From assembly GCA_000402075.1 (NCBI GenBank), contig ARWO01000032.1, forward strand, positions 124,001-188,000: 64,000 nucleotides of DNA, in the 5' to 3' direction. Shown here piece by piece: positions 50,587 to 58,638 of this stretch (position 1 is its first letter; every line of letters starts with the position of its first letter). The notes beneath the pieces were generated by a model. The model ran no database searches and was not told the origin of the DNA. It saw only the letters and a list, made by a program, of their open reading frames with translations. The stretch comes from Thaumarchaeota archaeon SCGC AAA007-O23 (GTDB lineage Archaea > Thermoproteota > Nitrososphaeria > Nitrososphaerales > Nitrosopumilaceae). The position numbers and the translations under genes are program-made.

Positions 50587-50626
50587 AAAAAAAGGAAACA
50601 TTCACACTAGTATTTTGGTGTGAATG
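50587..50626 (-). terminator. Hairpin plus T-tract terminator at the end of the phasin-like gene
   Basis: CATTCACAC (50599-50607) pairs perfectly with GTGTGAATG (50618-50626) around a 10-nt loop. On the minus strand the hairpin is followed by a run rich in T, so it should end the phasin-like transcript. The stem overlaps that gene's stop codon. On the plus strand the run is A-rich, so it would not stop phaC efficiently. Confidence 0.6.
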
Positions 50627-51029
50627 CGGTTAACCAAGATTGCAATACACCTTTGTTAAGATCAGCAAAAGCCTTTGCATTCTCGTTAAAGGTCTTGATA
50701 TTCTGACGGGTTGCATCAATTGTTGCTAATGCTACCTTATTCTGAACATCTTGAATCTTGTTAATCTGTTCGTTTGTTTTGTTTACAGCACTTTCTGTTG
50801 CTTCTGGAAGAGCAGTATTGATTCCGGTCTTGTTTGCAAATTCTCTTTGCAAAGCAATGGTTGAATCTATAATGTTCTGAAATGCTTCAGTATATTCTTG
50901 CTGTAAGCTTGTAACAGATGTTTGGTAGTTTGGGAATGATTTCTCAGCAGATTTAACCTGTTCTTGAACAGTTTCTTCTACAGTTGAGAAAACGTCATTC
51001 TTGACTGTTTTGTTTGATTCGTTACTCAT
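50607..51029 (-). CDS. Phasin-like granule protein
   Basis: 140 residues, helical, low in aromatic content, with a long heptad-like middle (YTEAFQNIIDSTIALQREFA and IQDVQNKVALATIDATRQNI). This looks like the amphipathic phasins that coat PHA granules. It is placed with phaEC and an AbrB-type regulator. The family cannot be proven without search, but context is strong. Confidence 0.72.
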   Translation of the reverse strand: MSNESNKTVKNDVFSTVEETVQEQVKSAEKSFPNYQTSVTSLQQEYTEAFQNIIDSTIALQREFANKTGINTALPEATESAVNKTNEQINKIQDVQNKVALATIDATRQNIKTFNENAKAFADLNKGVLQSWLTAFTPKY

Positions 51030-51101
51030 GGTTTGCTATGATTGGTACCACAATATATACCTACTGGTAATAGAAACCATTCATAACCATTTACTACCAT
51101 T

Positions 51102-51398
51102 TCAATTATTCTTAGGGTTGAGTGGAATAACAATTACTTGTACCAAATCGCCTTCATCTACAGTAAGAGCCTGTCTTTCTGCCTCAGGAATTGAGATCCT
51201 TCCATTGCTACCAACAGTAGTCTTGAAAGCACCCCATGTGAGAAAGTTTGGCATCATATTTTGCAGATTGAAGGGATTTTGCATACTGGTCTGAAACGGA
51301 TTCACATTATTCGTGAAATTAGACTGCATCTTAGACGCATTTTCTAGCCACTGCTTGAATAATTCAGCTGGATCGTATGGGTTTTTCTTTCCTTCCAT
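51102..51398 (-). CDS. AbrB/SpoVT-type regulator with a phasin-like N-terminus
   Basis: About 98 residues. The C-terminal half is a SpoVT/AbrB swapped-hairpin DNA-binding domain (FKTTVGSNGRISIPEAERQA, LTVDEGDLVQVIVIPL). The N-terminal half has PYDPAELFKQWLENASKMQS, like granule-binding proteins. Halobacterial PHA loci encode an AbrB-type PhaR beside phasin, so this is probably the equivalent regulator. Start ATG 51398 preferred; GTG 51404 possible. Confidence 0.78.
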   Translation of the reverse strand: MEGKKNPYDPAELFKQWLENASKMQSNFTNNVNPFQTSMQNPFNLQNMMPNFLTWGAFKTTVGSNGRISIPEAERQALTVDEGDLVQVIVIPLNPKNN

Positions 51399-51434
51399 TA
51401 CCACTAGTAGGTTGATTACCTTATAAAATGATCG

Positions 51435-52217
51435 TTAACTAAGAAAATCTGACACAATTTGAAAGAATTTCTCTGGTTTTTCTACATATGGCGTGTGTGC
51501 GCAACCAATCATTTTGTAAAATCTGCAATCATTTATTCCTGATACAAAGGATCGTGCATATTCAATAGGAATTACAGGATCATTTTCGCCCCAAACAATT
51601 AATGTTGGAATTGTGATTAATTGTAATTTTTCAGTGACTACCTTAGAATTACTCAATCCTAGAAGTGTTGACATAAAGGCCATTTTTGCATTTGGCAATT
51701 GCATTCTTTCTATGAATCCAGAGACAACCTTTTCGTCTATCTTCTTCCTACCAGACATAGCCTGGAATGCATTCAAGGCTGACTCATTATTTGGATACAA
51801 TGCAGCTGAAATGTATGAATTTAATGCTGGTGTTGAATGCTTCATTATGCCTGATGGTGAAACAAGAACAAGTTTTGTCACATTTACATCATGATTTATG
51901 ATAGATTCTGCAGCAATTTCGCCTCCAAGCGACGAGCCAATAATATTCAGCTTCTTAATTCCAAGTTTATTCACAAATTTGGATACAAATTCAGCAAAGT
52001 AGTCAGTTGTATAATCAACCATTGGTTTGTCACTATATCCGAAGCCAATAAGGTCCGGAACAATAACTCTGAATTTTTTAGCAAAAAACGGAATGACATT
52101 TTCCCATCTATCTGCAGAGGCTCCTAGACCATGAAGTAAAAGAAGTGTGTTCGCTGAAGTTCCCTCCTCAAAATATCGTATTTTATTACCATCGATTTCG
52201 GTTGTTTTTACAGTCAT
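51435..52217 (-). CDS. Alpha/beta hydrolase, possibly a PHA-locus depolymerase
   Basis: 260 residues with LLLHGLGASADRWENVIPFF, the nucleophile elbow IGSSLGGEIAAES (Ser near residue 95), acid in VWGENDPVIPIEYA and His in GCAHTPYVEKPE. A typical catalytic triad. The substrate is unknown; the location next to PHA genes makes an esterase or depolymerase plausible. It is the first gene of the minus-strand group leading to the AbrB-type and phasin-like genes. Confidence 0.8.
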   Translation of the reverse strand: MTVKTTEIDGNKIRYFEEGTSANTLLLLHGLGASADRWENVIPFFAKKFRVIVPDLIGFGYSDKPMVDYTTDYFAEFVSKFVNKLGIKKLNIIGSSLGGEIAAESIINHDVNVTKLVLVSPSGIMKHSTPALNSYISAALYPNNESALNAFQAMSGRKKIDEKVVSGFIERMQLPNAKMAFMSTLLGLSNSKVVTEKLQLITIPTLIVWGENDPVIPIEYARSFVSGINDCRFYKMIGCAHTPYVEKPEKFFQIVSDFLS

Positions 52218-52331
52218 TATTAGCTCGCTTCAAATGGCTAAGATATAAGATTTTACAGATTCGTTAATTGATGATTTTCATCATGAAACTTTTGCCTAAC
52301 TAGTTATTAGACACATAACACAAATTCGGGC

Positions 52332-52442
52332 ATGAATATGGGTTTCCTTTATTTGGCATCAGGCGTTGTAGCCGGAGTTTTAGGTGGTATTTTCCTTGTA
52401 TCCTTTTTTTATAATCCTGAAAGCTTGTTTATGCCTCCTTAG
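52332..52442 (+). CDS. 36-aa single-helix membrane microprotein
   Basis: Encodes NMGFLYLASGVVAGVLGGIF followed by LVSFFYNPESLFMPP: one glycine-rich helix and a short tail. A TATA-like TTATTAG (52304-52310) lies about 25 nt before the ATG. Unknown function. It is located in the 240-nt gap between the hydrolase gene and the ornithine cyclodeaminase-like gene. Confidence 0.5.
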   Translation: MNMGFLYLASGVVAGVLGGIFLVSFFYNPESLFMPP

Positions 52443-52456
52443 TTTTTAATTCAAAA

Positions 52457-53668
52457 TCACAGTTCTTTAGCAACCATTGGTAAAAAGGCACCAGCATCAG
52501 ATACAATTCCTAATGCTTGCCATGTACCACGATCCATCAATTTTGTAACAGTTGGCTGGTTTATGTCAACAACTATCACTTTGACATTAGCAGGAAGCAT
52601 ATTTCCAGTCGCAATTGAATGTAGCATGGTAGCCACCATTATGACCATTGAAGCACCTTTTAGAATTTCCTTGTATTTTTTCTGAGCAAGTGTAACATCT
52701 GTAATCACATCAGGCAAAGGGCCGTCATCACGTAAGGATCCAGCTAAAACAAATGGTACTTTCTTTTTTATGCATTCATACATTATTCCTCTTGTTAGCT
52801 TTTTTGATTTCACCATTTTTTCGATAGAACCGGCTTTAAAAACTGCATTTATCGCTTCCATATGATTTCTGTGACCCCTTACAGCAAGAGTTCCATCACG
52901 AATGTTCATGCCAAGAGACGTTCCTAGTGTAGCATATTCAATGTCATGAACTGCAAGTGCATTTCCAGCCAAAACTGCATCGATATATCCATGACGGATA
53001 AGTCTTGAAACTGATTCAGATGCACCAGTATGAACAATTGCAGGACCACCAACTAGAATAATTTTACCACCATTCTTTTTGGTACGTCGTATATCTTCTG
53101 CAACTTTTTTAGCTATATGCTGTGTTGGTCTCTCACTAGAGCTTCCACTTCCCATAAATTCAAATACATTCATTCCCTCTCGAGGTCTTTCAGGTGGAAT
53201 TATTTTGACGCCATTTTCTCCTACAACAATTTTATCACCTTTTTTTACCTGACGGATTGGAACACACATTGCTTTTTTGGATTTAACAATAACACATTTG
53301 TCCATCATCATGTTGTCTACATCAATCCATTTGTTGTTAAGAAAAATTTGTGTTGGATTATTTGTTGTACTGTAAAAATTATCAGGCATCACCATATCTT
53401 TTGTTGCAGCCTTTAACATTACATTTTTTTGAGTTTTAGATGTGGCACCTTGACGATAAACATAGTTTAAGATTGTGTCAAGATTTTTTGTATTCGTTCC
53501 AGTAACAAGCAGTTTTGCATAACTTTCATCCTTTTTCTTCTTACCAACCTGTATATCTAAAACCTCAAACGAGCCACCATGATCCATAATCCCATCAAAT
53601 ACCTTTGTCAGGATCAGCGAATCTATAAGATGTCCTCGCAGTTCTATTTCGGATGAAAATTTCTTCAT
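52457..53668 (-). CDS. Archaeal ornithine cyclodeaminase-like / LOR-SDH family protein
   Basis: 403 residues of the archaeal LOR/SDH family. Residues about 1-100 form the N-terminal small domain (SSEIELRGHLIDSLILTKVF, DHGGSFEVLDIQVG). The C-terminal NAD-binding half contains IILVGGPAIVHTGASESVSR, YIDAVLAGNALAVHDIEYA and SLGMNIRDGT. Homologues act in ornithine-to-proline conversion. The exact activity here remains inferred. Confidence 0.82.
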   Translation of the reverse strand: MKKFSSEIELRGHLIDSLILTKVFDGIMDHGGSFEVLDIQVGKKKKDESYAKLLVTGTNTKNLDTILNYVYRQGATSKTQKNVMLKAATKDMVMPDNFYSTTNNPTQIFLNNKWIDVDNMMMDKCVIVKSKKAMCVPIRQVKKGDKIVVGENGVKIIPPERPREGMNVFEFMGSGSSSERPTQHIAKKVAEDIRRTKKNGGKIILVGGPAIVHTGASESVSRLIRHGYIDAVLAGNALAVHDIEYATLGTSLGMNIRDGTLAVRGHRNHMEAINAVFKAGSIEKMVKSKKLTRGIMYECIKKKVPFVLAGSLRDDGPLPDVITDVTLAQKKYKEILKGASMVIMVATMLHSIATGNMLPANVKVIVVDINQPTVTKLMDRGTWQALGIVSDAGAFLPMVAKEL

Positions 53669-53725
53669 ATGTTCACCTAAATTATTGGTAAGTAAAACGT
53701 TACGACAATATAATTTGATTATTTA

Positions 53726-54061
53726 CTATACTGGGAGGCTAACCTCACCATCATACTCCTGAATATTATCTGATTTTAGCGAATTTATTATGCTGGTCTT
53801 TTCTTCATCAGACAATCCTTGTGCAATCGTCTTCGCAATCCCATTTTTATCACATAACACAAGAATGTATCCGCCATCATCAGTTACAACAAATCCAGAT
53901 GCACCATTGACAACTGCATACAAATTTTCTTCTCCAACTGGTTCCCAGATGTTTGTTTTGTTGTCCTTTAGCGCTAATGCTGGCAATGCTTTGCCATTTG
54001 CAAACTTGTTAAGGTACTCTCTTGCATCATTAACACGTTTCTGACCAACTTTTAGAGCCAT
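53726..54061 (-). CDS. Conserved hypothetical protein, about 111 aa
   Basis: A soluble protein with a beta-rich middle (YAVVNGASGFVVTDDGGYIL) and a helical end. No recognised domain or cysteine cluster. Start placed at ATG 54061; an ATG at 54073 is also possible. It sits between the LOR/SDH gene and the next small basic protein on the same strand. Confidence 0.65.
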   Translation of the reverse strand: MALKVGQKRVNDAREYLNKFANGKALPALALKDNKTNIWEPVGEENLYAVVNGASGFVVTDDGGYILVLCDKNGIAKTIAQGLSDEEKTSIINSLKSDNIQEYDGEVSLPV

Positions 54062-54084
54062 AAAATATTGCATGGTATATCATC

Positions 54085-54273
54085 TCAAGATTGCTTCTTA
54101 TTATTTGATTTTTTTTTAGGATGACGATTACTCTTTTTTTTCTTTGACTCCGCATAGTAATCGGCAGCAGCTATTTTTGGATTTAAAACTTGCATTACCT
54201 GTTTTTTAATACCACCAGTTTTCTTTTTTGATTCATTATTCTTTTTTCCAAGAAAGTTAAAAAAACCCATCAT
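54085..54273 (-). CDS. Lys-rich hypothetical protein, 62 aa
   Basis: Highly basic (GFFNFLGKKNNESKKKTGGI, KKKSNRHPKKKSNNKKQS). The N-terminal FFNFLG and the PKIAAADYYAESKKK segment may be a short helix. Possibly a small nucleic-acid-binding protein. Not recognised. Confidence 0.5.
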   Translation of the reverse strand: MMGFFNFLGKKNNESKKKTGGIKKQVMQVLNPKIAAADYYAESKKKKSNRHPKKKSNNKKQS

Positions 54274-54300
54274 GTGAATTTAGGCATTATATGATAAATA

Positions 54301-54828
54301 TCATTCCATAAAATTTGAAACAATATTACGTAAATTTTTGCTTTTAATTTCCTTTTTTGCAGTATTGAAGAAGGTTTGTAGTTTTTCTTTGGAAATCCCC
54401 TTGTTTTGATAAAATTTTGCTTGAAATGCCATCTCCAATTTATCGATGTCATGAAGTAATCTAGATTCTTGTGAAGAATTTTTTTGATATTCGTTCCATA
54501 TTTCAAAATATGGTTCAGCAATTTTATCTGGTAGGTTTTTTAAAATTTGTTTCATCGCAATATTTTCTTTTCCAACTTTTTCATTTTTTGCTATATTATC
54601 TGGAATTATGTCACCAATAATAGATTCGGCTAAATCATGCAATAATGCCATCTTGATAATTTTTTCAGTGTTTAATCCTTCCAAGTCTGATAAAATCATG
54701 GATATCACCGCAGTTGAATAACTGTGTTCCGCAACAGATTCTGGATTAATGATTTCAAGTTTTTCTTTCCAGCCTTGTCTTGGCACATTTTTTAACTCCA
54801 AAACTTTTTGAAAAAATTCTTCGATCAT
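54301..54828 (-). CDS. HD-domain hydrolase (5'-nucleotidase-like)
   Basis: About 175 residues with the HD-fold metal site: SVAEHSYSTAV, ALLHDLAESIIGDIIPD and LLHDIDKLEMAFQAKFY. This matches small HD phosphohydrolases such as deoxynucleotide 5'-monophosphatases (YfbR-like). The longer frame reaching 54969 is rejected because it runs through the tRNA gene, so the start is ATG 54828. Confidence 0.85.
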   Translation of the reverse strand: MIEEFFQKVLELKNVPRQGWKEKLEIINPESVAEHSYSTAVISMILSDLEGLNTEKIIKMALLHDLAESIIGDIIPDNIAKNEKVGKENIAMKQILKNLPDKIAEPYFEIWNEYQKNSSQESRLLHDIDKLEMAFQAKFYQNKGISKEKLQTFFNTAKKEIKSKNLRNIVSNFME

Positions 54829-54894
54829 TTTATTTATACCTATAATATTTTGAAAGGACAAGCTTAAATTCCTAACAATTTGAATTGGCGGTAT

Positions 54895-54968
54895 GCCAGG
54901 GTAGCTCAGCCTGGGAGAGCACTCGGCTGAAGACCGAGCTGTCGCGCGTTCAAGTCCCGCCCCTGGCA
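54895..54968 (+). tRNA. tRNA-Phe (GAA)
   Basis: The acceptor stem GCCAGGG pairs with CCCTGGC and is followed by A. The D arm GCTC...GAGC, anticodon stem CTCGG/CCGAG with loop CTGAAGA (anticodon GAA) and T arm with TTCAAGT are all present; the T stem has one mismatch. No intron. 74 nt. Confidence 0.95.
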
Positions 54969-55040
54969 CTAGTTTTTGTCAATAAAATTAAAAATGATAA
55001 TATTTTAATAGAAGATATCATATTGTTTTCTGATTTTCTT

Positions 55041-55241
55041 ATGAAATCTAAAAAGTCTACAACAAAATCCAAGAAAACTGGAAAGAAACCAGCTAAGAAA
55101 AAAGCAAAAAAATCAGCTGATTCAACAGATGATTCAGGTATTGTACTAATAGATGATGATTTGGAAATTGATGAAGAAAAGGAACTGGAAGAGCGTAAAG
55201 CATTTTTGGAAGAAGCACGTTCACAAGATACTGCTGACTAG
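55041..55241 (+). CDS. Charged hypothetical protein (Lys-rich N-terminus, acidic C-terminus), 66 aa
   Basis: Start set at ATG 55041 because the longer frame overlaps tRNA-Phe. The N-terminal half is almost only Lys/Ser/Thr (KSKKSTTKSKKTGKKPAKKK), the C-terminal half Asp/Glu (DDDLEIDEEKELEERK). It is likely disordered, possibly acting with nucleic acid or basic proteins. Unknown. Confidence 0.6.
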   Translation: MKSKKSTTKSKKTGKKPAKKKAKKSADSTDDSGIVLIDDDLEIDEEKELEERKAFLEEARSQDTAD

Positions 55242-55278
55242 ACTAAATCTTTATTCGTTTTAAGATCCAATTTTAAAC

Positions 55279-55518
55279 ATGAGAGCATTATCTTTGATTA
55301 CCATTAAACCTGGCACGATTGATCAAGTTACAGAATTACTCTCAAAAAAACGTAAGATAGCAAAAGAGGTATTACCAGTAACTGGCAGAGCAGACATCTG
55401 TGTTCTTATGAATGGCTCTGTTAATGATATTAACACTACAATTATGGATTTGAAAAAGATCGGTAATATAGTCGCAACAGAAACCCTTATGGAAATGGAG
55501 GTTGATCTAGGTTGGTAA
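55279..55518 (+). CDS. Stand-alone Lrp/AsnC ligand-binding (RAM) domain protein 1
   Basis: 79 residues with the RAM fold: LSLITIKPGTIDQVTELLSK, PVTGRADICVLMNGSVNDIN and IVATETLMEMEVD. There is no HTH, so it binds small molecules (often amino acids) and may modulate Lrp-type regulators. It overlaps the second RAM gene by 7 nt. Confidence 0.8.
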   Translation: MRALSLITIKPGTIDQVTELLSKKRKIAKEVLPVTGRADICVLMNGSVNDINTTIMDLKKIGNIVATETLMEMEVDLGW

Positions 55519-55730
55519 AAGCTATCGTATTGGTAAAATCACCTAAAAAATTCATCGCAGCAAGATTGAAACAAGTAAATTTAGTAAATGAATCTTTTCC
55601 CGTTAGTGGACAGTTTGATGCAGTTGCAGTGATTCAAGTGGAAAGGTTGGTTCAGATTAAAGATGTTACCACTCAGATTCAAAAAATAAATGGAGTAGAA
55701 AGAACAGAAACAATGGTAGAGGTACAGTAA
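55512..55730 (+). CDS. Stand-alone Lrp/AsnC ligand-binding (RAM) domain protein 2
   Basis: 72 residues starting at TTG 55512, with KAIVLVKSPKKFIAARLKQV, FPVSGQFDAVAVIQVERL and INGVERTETMVEVQ. It is a paralogue of the preceding gene and probably forms a mixed oligomer with it. No HTH domain. Confidence 0.8.
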   Translation: MVKAIVLVKSPKKFIAARLKQVNLVNESFPVSGQFDAVAVIQVERLVQIKDVTTQIQKINGVERTETMVEVQ

Positions 55731-55764
55731 TAAAGAATTTACAATAGAGGTTGTTAGAAGATTC

Positions 55765-56181
55765 ATGAATGTTAAAAAAGTTGGTAATGTTATATTGGCA
55801 GTAAAAGATCTGAATAAATCAGTTGAATTTTATAATAAAATTTTAGGCATGCCAATAAAAAGTAAGAGGGATAACTGGGTTGATCTGGGGCAAAGTGGTG
55901 CAATACTTAGTCTTCATCCTGCAGTAGAATCATCACCTCATGTAGGTACTTCAGTGGATAACGGTGTTCTGATTGGCCTTCTGGTAGGAGATGTTGCTTC
56001 TGCTGTTGAAGAGTTAAAATCAAAAAATGTAGAAGTGCATAGAGGTGTTCAGGAACGTGAAGCTGGAATAAATGCAATTATACTTGATCCTGACGGTTAC
56101 ATGATTTCATTGTTTGAACCAATCTTTACCGCTGAAAAAAATATACAATCAGGCGGTTACATAGGATTTACTCCTGCATAA
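55765..56181 (+). CDS. Glyoxalase/VOC family protein
   Basis: 138 residues. KVGNVILAVKDLNKSVEFYN and LGMPIKSKRDNWVDLGQSGA form the first VOC repeat; AIILDPDGYMISLFEPIF ends the second. The metal-ligand pattern is incomplete for a true lactoylglutathione lyase, so the substrate is unknown. Transcribed like the upstream RAM genes. Confidence 0.82.
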   Translation: MNVKKVGNVILAVKDLNKSVEFYNKILGMPIKSKRDNWVDLGQSGAILSLHPAVESSPHVGTSVDNGVLIGLLVGDVASAVEELKSKNVEVHRGVQEREAGINAIILDPDGYMISLFEPIFTAEKNIQSGGYIGFTPA

Positions 56182-56185
56182 AATT

Positions 56186-56551
56186 TTATTTTTTATTTTC
56201 TAATTTCTTTTTTAATTCCAAATTTTCTTTAAGAATTTTTTGTTTTTCTTCTTTTAGTAATGTAATAGAATTTTCATTTGAATACATTGGGTGTCCAGGG
56301 GGAATTAATTTATCCAGTGACATATTTAGAAGACCTGCAGCCATTTGTTGATACATCTGTGCAAAATTTTCTAGTTTGGGAGTTAGTGCAGCACTATCAG
56401 ATGACATTTTTTCTTTTAGTTTTGGAGTATTAACTAAACCCTTTGGTATACTAACACCCGGTGGATAACGAATTGAATCCGGTGCTAACGTCGAAAAATC
56501 TGTTGGGAGACCATACATGTTATTTTTTTTTTTTGCGTCATAGTAATCCAT
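56186..56551 (-). CDS. Hypothetical protein with C-terminal coiled coil, 121 aa
   Basis: A Pro/Ser-rich N-terminal half (APDSIRYPPGVSIPKGLVNT) and a Lys/Glu heptad coiled coil at the end (LLKEEKQKILKENLELKKKL). It is probably extended and dimeric. Not recognised. Convergent with the VOC protein gene. Confidence 0.6.
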   Translation of the reverse strand: MDYYDAKKKNNMYGLPTDFSTLAPDSIRYPPGVSIPKGLVNTPKLKEKMSSDSAALTPKLENFAQMYQQMAAGLLNMSLDKLIPPGHPMYSNENSITLLKEEKQKILKENLELKKKLENKK

Positions 56552-56644
56552 ATTTTTCTAGATATGTTGGCATATTTGTTCTTTAGTGTACGCCTAAAAC
56601 ATTGCATAAGGTAAAAACGCGGTTAGTTCTTATCAATTAGTGTC

Positions 56645-56667
56645 GATCGCTGATCCTTATAGCGATC
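56645..56667. promoter_or_regulatory. Inverted repeat GATCGCT-N9-AGCGATC enclosing a TATA box
   Basis: A perfect 7-bp dyad (56645-56651, 56661-56667). The loop and right arm contain CTTATAG, which is centred about 27 nt before ATG 56686. Repressor binding to the dyad would exclude TBP, so this is a good operator candidate. Confidence 0.5.
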
Positions 56668-56685
56668 ATAAGTTTTTTGAAAAAA

Positions 56686-56835
56686 ATGATTCAGCGGCAA
56701 AAAAAGAAATGTCTGAAATGTAAGAAAAGCATACATCCAATGGAACTACACAAACTTGTCATGTATGTTATTGAAGAGGAATTTACTGAACATCATTACG
56801 AGCATGTTGAATGTCCTGAAAAGTTTACGATTTGA
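56686..56835 (+). CDS. 49-aa CxxC mini-protein
   Basis: Encodes IQRQKKKCLKCKKSIHPMEL, HKLVMYVIEEEFTEHHYEHV and ECPEKFTI. CLKC and the late Cys/His residues can form a zinc site. A TATA box flanked by a dyad lies 27 nt before its ATG, which supports expression. Unknown function. Confidence 0.6.
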   Translation: MIQRQKKKCLKCKKSIHPMELHKLVMYVIEEEFTEHHYEHVECPEKFTI

Positions 56836-56868
56836 ATAGATTTTATGTAATAGATTTTATGATAAGGC

Positions 56869-57705
56869 ATGAGATTAGGTAGTAAAACAGACGATGAATT
56901 TTTGATTAAACTTAATAAAAAAAATAGTCAGATTCAAAGCATTTTCCATGGAAAAATTAAGGAAATTGCAAAAAAACATCTGGTTGATGTTATGATGCAG
57001 GATGGTATTGTAAAAAAACAGGAAACATTTGATGTAGAGAAAATTCATCAGGTTTACAATGGATTTGCTAACAGATTGCAAGATTGGACGTTAGATGGTA
57101 TTTCAAGTACTAATGATGAGGGAATCAGGAGAAATTTTATTAAATTAAATACAAACGCAGATAACTGCAAAATTTCGTTGCATCTTTCTATACAATATCA
57201 TGTTATACTGTTTTATCAGCCAAACTATGAAGTCATGAAAAAACAAAAAGAGTTATCAGATTTTATGGATATGACAAAAAAACAGGAAGGTGAACTCACT
57301 GAAAAAAGTGATCATGTAATACTTGAAAAATTAAGGGCTGAAGGATACAAGGATCTGGATACTCAAAATCTTTTTGAAATTTTTTACGATGATGATAAAA
57401 TCAGAGAAAAAATCATGAATGAAATTGAATTACAGACTGATGGTGATTTACAAAAAATTAGTCAGCGTAAAGAAAATCTATTAAAGGAATTGGATGATTT
57501 GCTTCTCGAAACATATCAAATGGAGCCTATACTTATTGACGAAGCGAGACTTGTGACGGGTGAGGAAGGATGTGTATGCAATATAGACATTGAAATGATT
57601 AAAAATGGCCAAAAAGGTGGTTTGTTTGACTCTAATCAAGTTTCAAGTAATACAAAAGAAAAAATTAGTATATTGATTGATCAGGTTCTAGAATCTATTA
57701 CTTAA
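56869..57705 (+). CDS. Conserved hypothetical protein, 278 aa
   Basis: A soluble, mostly helical and acidic protein. Residues 90-120 form a beta segment (CKISLHLSIQYHVILFYQPN), followed by long helices (EKLRAEGYKDLDTQNLFEIF, QRKENLLKELDDLLLETYQM). One Cys-X-Cys near residue 236 (EGCVCNID). No recognised family. It converges on the methyltransferase-like gene with 5 nt between stops. Confidence 0.65.
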   Translation: MRLGSKTDDEFLIKLNKKNSQIQSIFHGKIKEIAKKHLVDVMMQDGIVKKQETFDVEKIHQVYNGFANRLQDWTLDGISSTNDEGIRRNFIKLNTNADNCKISLHLSIQYHVILFYQPNYEVMKKQKELSDFMDMTKKQEGELTEKSDHVILEKLRAEGYKDLDTQNLFEIFYDDDKIREKIMNEIELQTDGDLQKISQRKENLLKELDDLLLETYQMEPILIDEARLVTGEEGCVCNIDIEMIKNGQKGGLFDSNQVSSNTKEKISILIDQVLESIT

Positions 57706-57710
57706 TCATC

Positions 57711-58535
57711 CTAAATCATAGTTCTGGTAAAAATGAACGGTGTGTCAACTGACTGATCAACTGTCCAATATGTTGGTAATGTGACAGTCTTGATAACTTC
57801 AAGGTTGTAACGTTCCATTACTTTTCCCCAGCCCCATTTTGATTTATCTCTGGAATCTTTTCTCATTATATGGCTGCCGGTAAACACAAAGACAGGATTC
57901 GTCTTTAAATTCTGCATAGATATGATCCTAGGAATTACATTATTTGCCAACATTTCACCAACCTCCGGAAGTCCAGATATGAAGAATATTGGTTGAGACA
58001 ATTCAAGTGATGCGTAATTAAATTGTGTAGCATCTGCTATCATTGGATGGAAATCCACTCCAGTATTTGATGAGATTTTATTCTCCAAACTTACAAGATT
58101 TTCATCAATTTCAATTCCATACGACTCTAGACCTACTACCTTGGCGCAATATGCAATTCTGCCATCACCTGAACCAATGTCAATTATCTGTTTAACACCA
58201 AGATTTTTTGATTCTAATACAAGTGCATAAGCTGAAAGTATCCATATAGGATAAAATGGAGCATAGCTTGTATCATGTTTTATGCTATCAAGCCAATAGT
58301 TATTCACATCTCCCTGATAGACCTTACATACAGTATCTAGTATATTCATTTCATAAGAGTCAGAGTAAATTGAATTGCTTTCAACAAACTTGTGTAGCAT
58401 CTCCAATTCATGTTCGTCAATAGAAAGCGATTCAGGCAAAGTGGGCATAATCTCTTGGATATGACTACCACCTTCGTTTCTTTTCATAAATTCAGTCTTC
58501 AATGTAACTATAGCCTCAACAAGCGTTTCGTTCAT
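57711..58535 (-). CDS. SAM-dependent methyltransferase-like protein
   Basis: 274 residues. The glycine-rich motif I IIDIGSGDGRIAYCAKVVGL and acidic motif GIEIDENLVSLE are typical of class I methyltransferases, while later motifs are less clear. The N-terminal ~90 residues are helical with no known domain. Substrate unknown. It is divergent from ilvA with 103 nt between. Confidence 0.78.
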   Translation of the reverse strand: MNETLVEAIVTLKTEFMKRNEGGSHIQEIMPTLPESLSIDEHELEMLHKFVESNSIYSDSYEMNILDTVCKVYQGDVNNYWLDSIKHDTSYAPFYPIWILSAYALVLESKNLGVKQIIDIGSGDGRIAYCAKVVGLESYGIEIDENLVSLENKISSNTGVDFHPMIADATQFNYASLELSQPIFFISGLPEVGEMLANNVIPRIISMQNLKTNPVFVFTGSHIMRKDSRDKSKWGWGKVMERYNLEVIKTVTLPTYWTVDQSVDTPFIFTRTMI

Positions 58536-58638
58536 ACTATAACGAGATATTCGTTATTTTTGAACCTATCAAATCTATTGGTTTAGAATTTAATGCTATA
58601 GCTACAAATAACCCAGTAATTAAAAAAATAGGAATTAC

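Noticed and set aside
54829..54969. N-terminal extension of the HD-domain hydrolase
   Set aside because: It also crosses the tRNA gene on the opposite strand. The HD fold begins at ATG 54828.
54885..55040. N-terminal extension of the charged 66-aa protein
   Set aside because: It runs through the tRNA-Phe gene, so the extra codons are not protein coding. The start was moved to ATG 55041.
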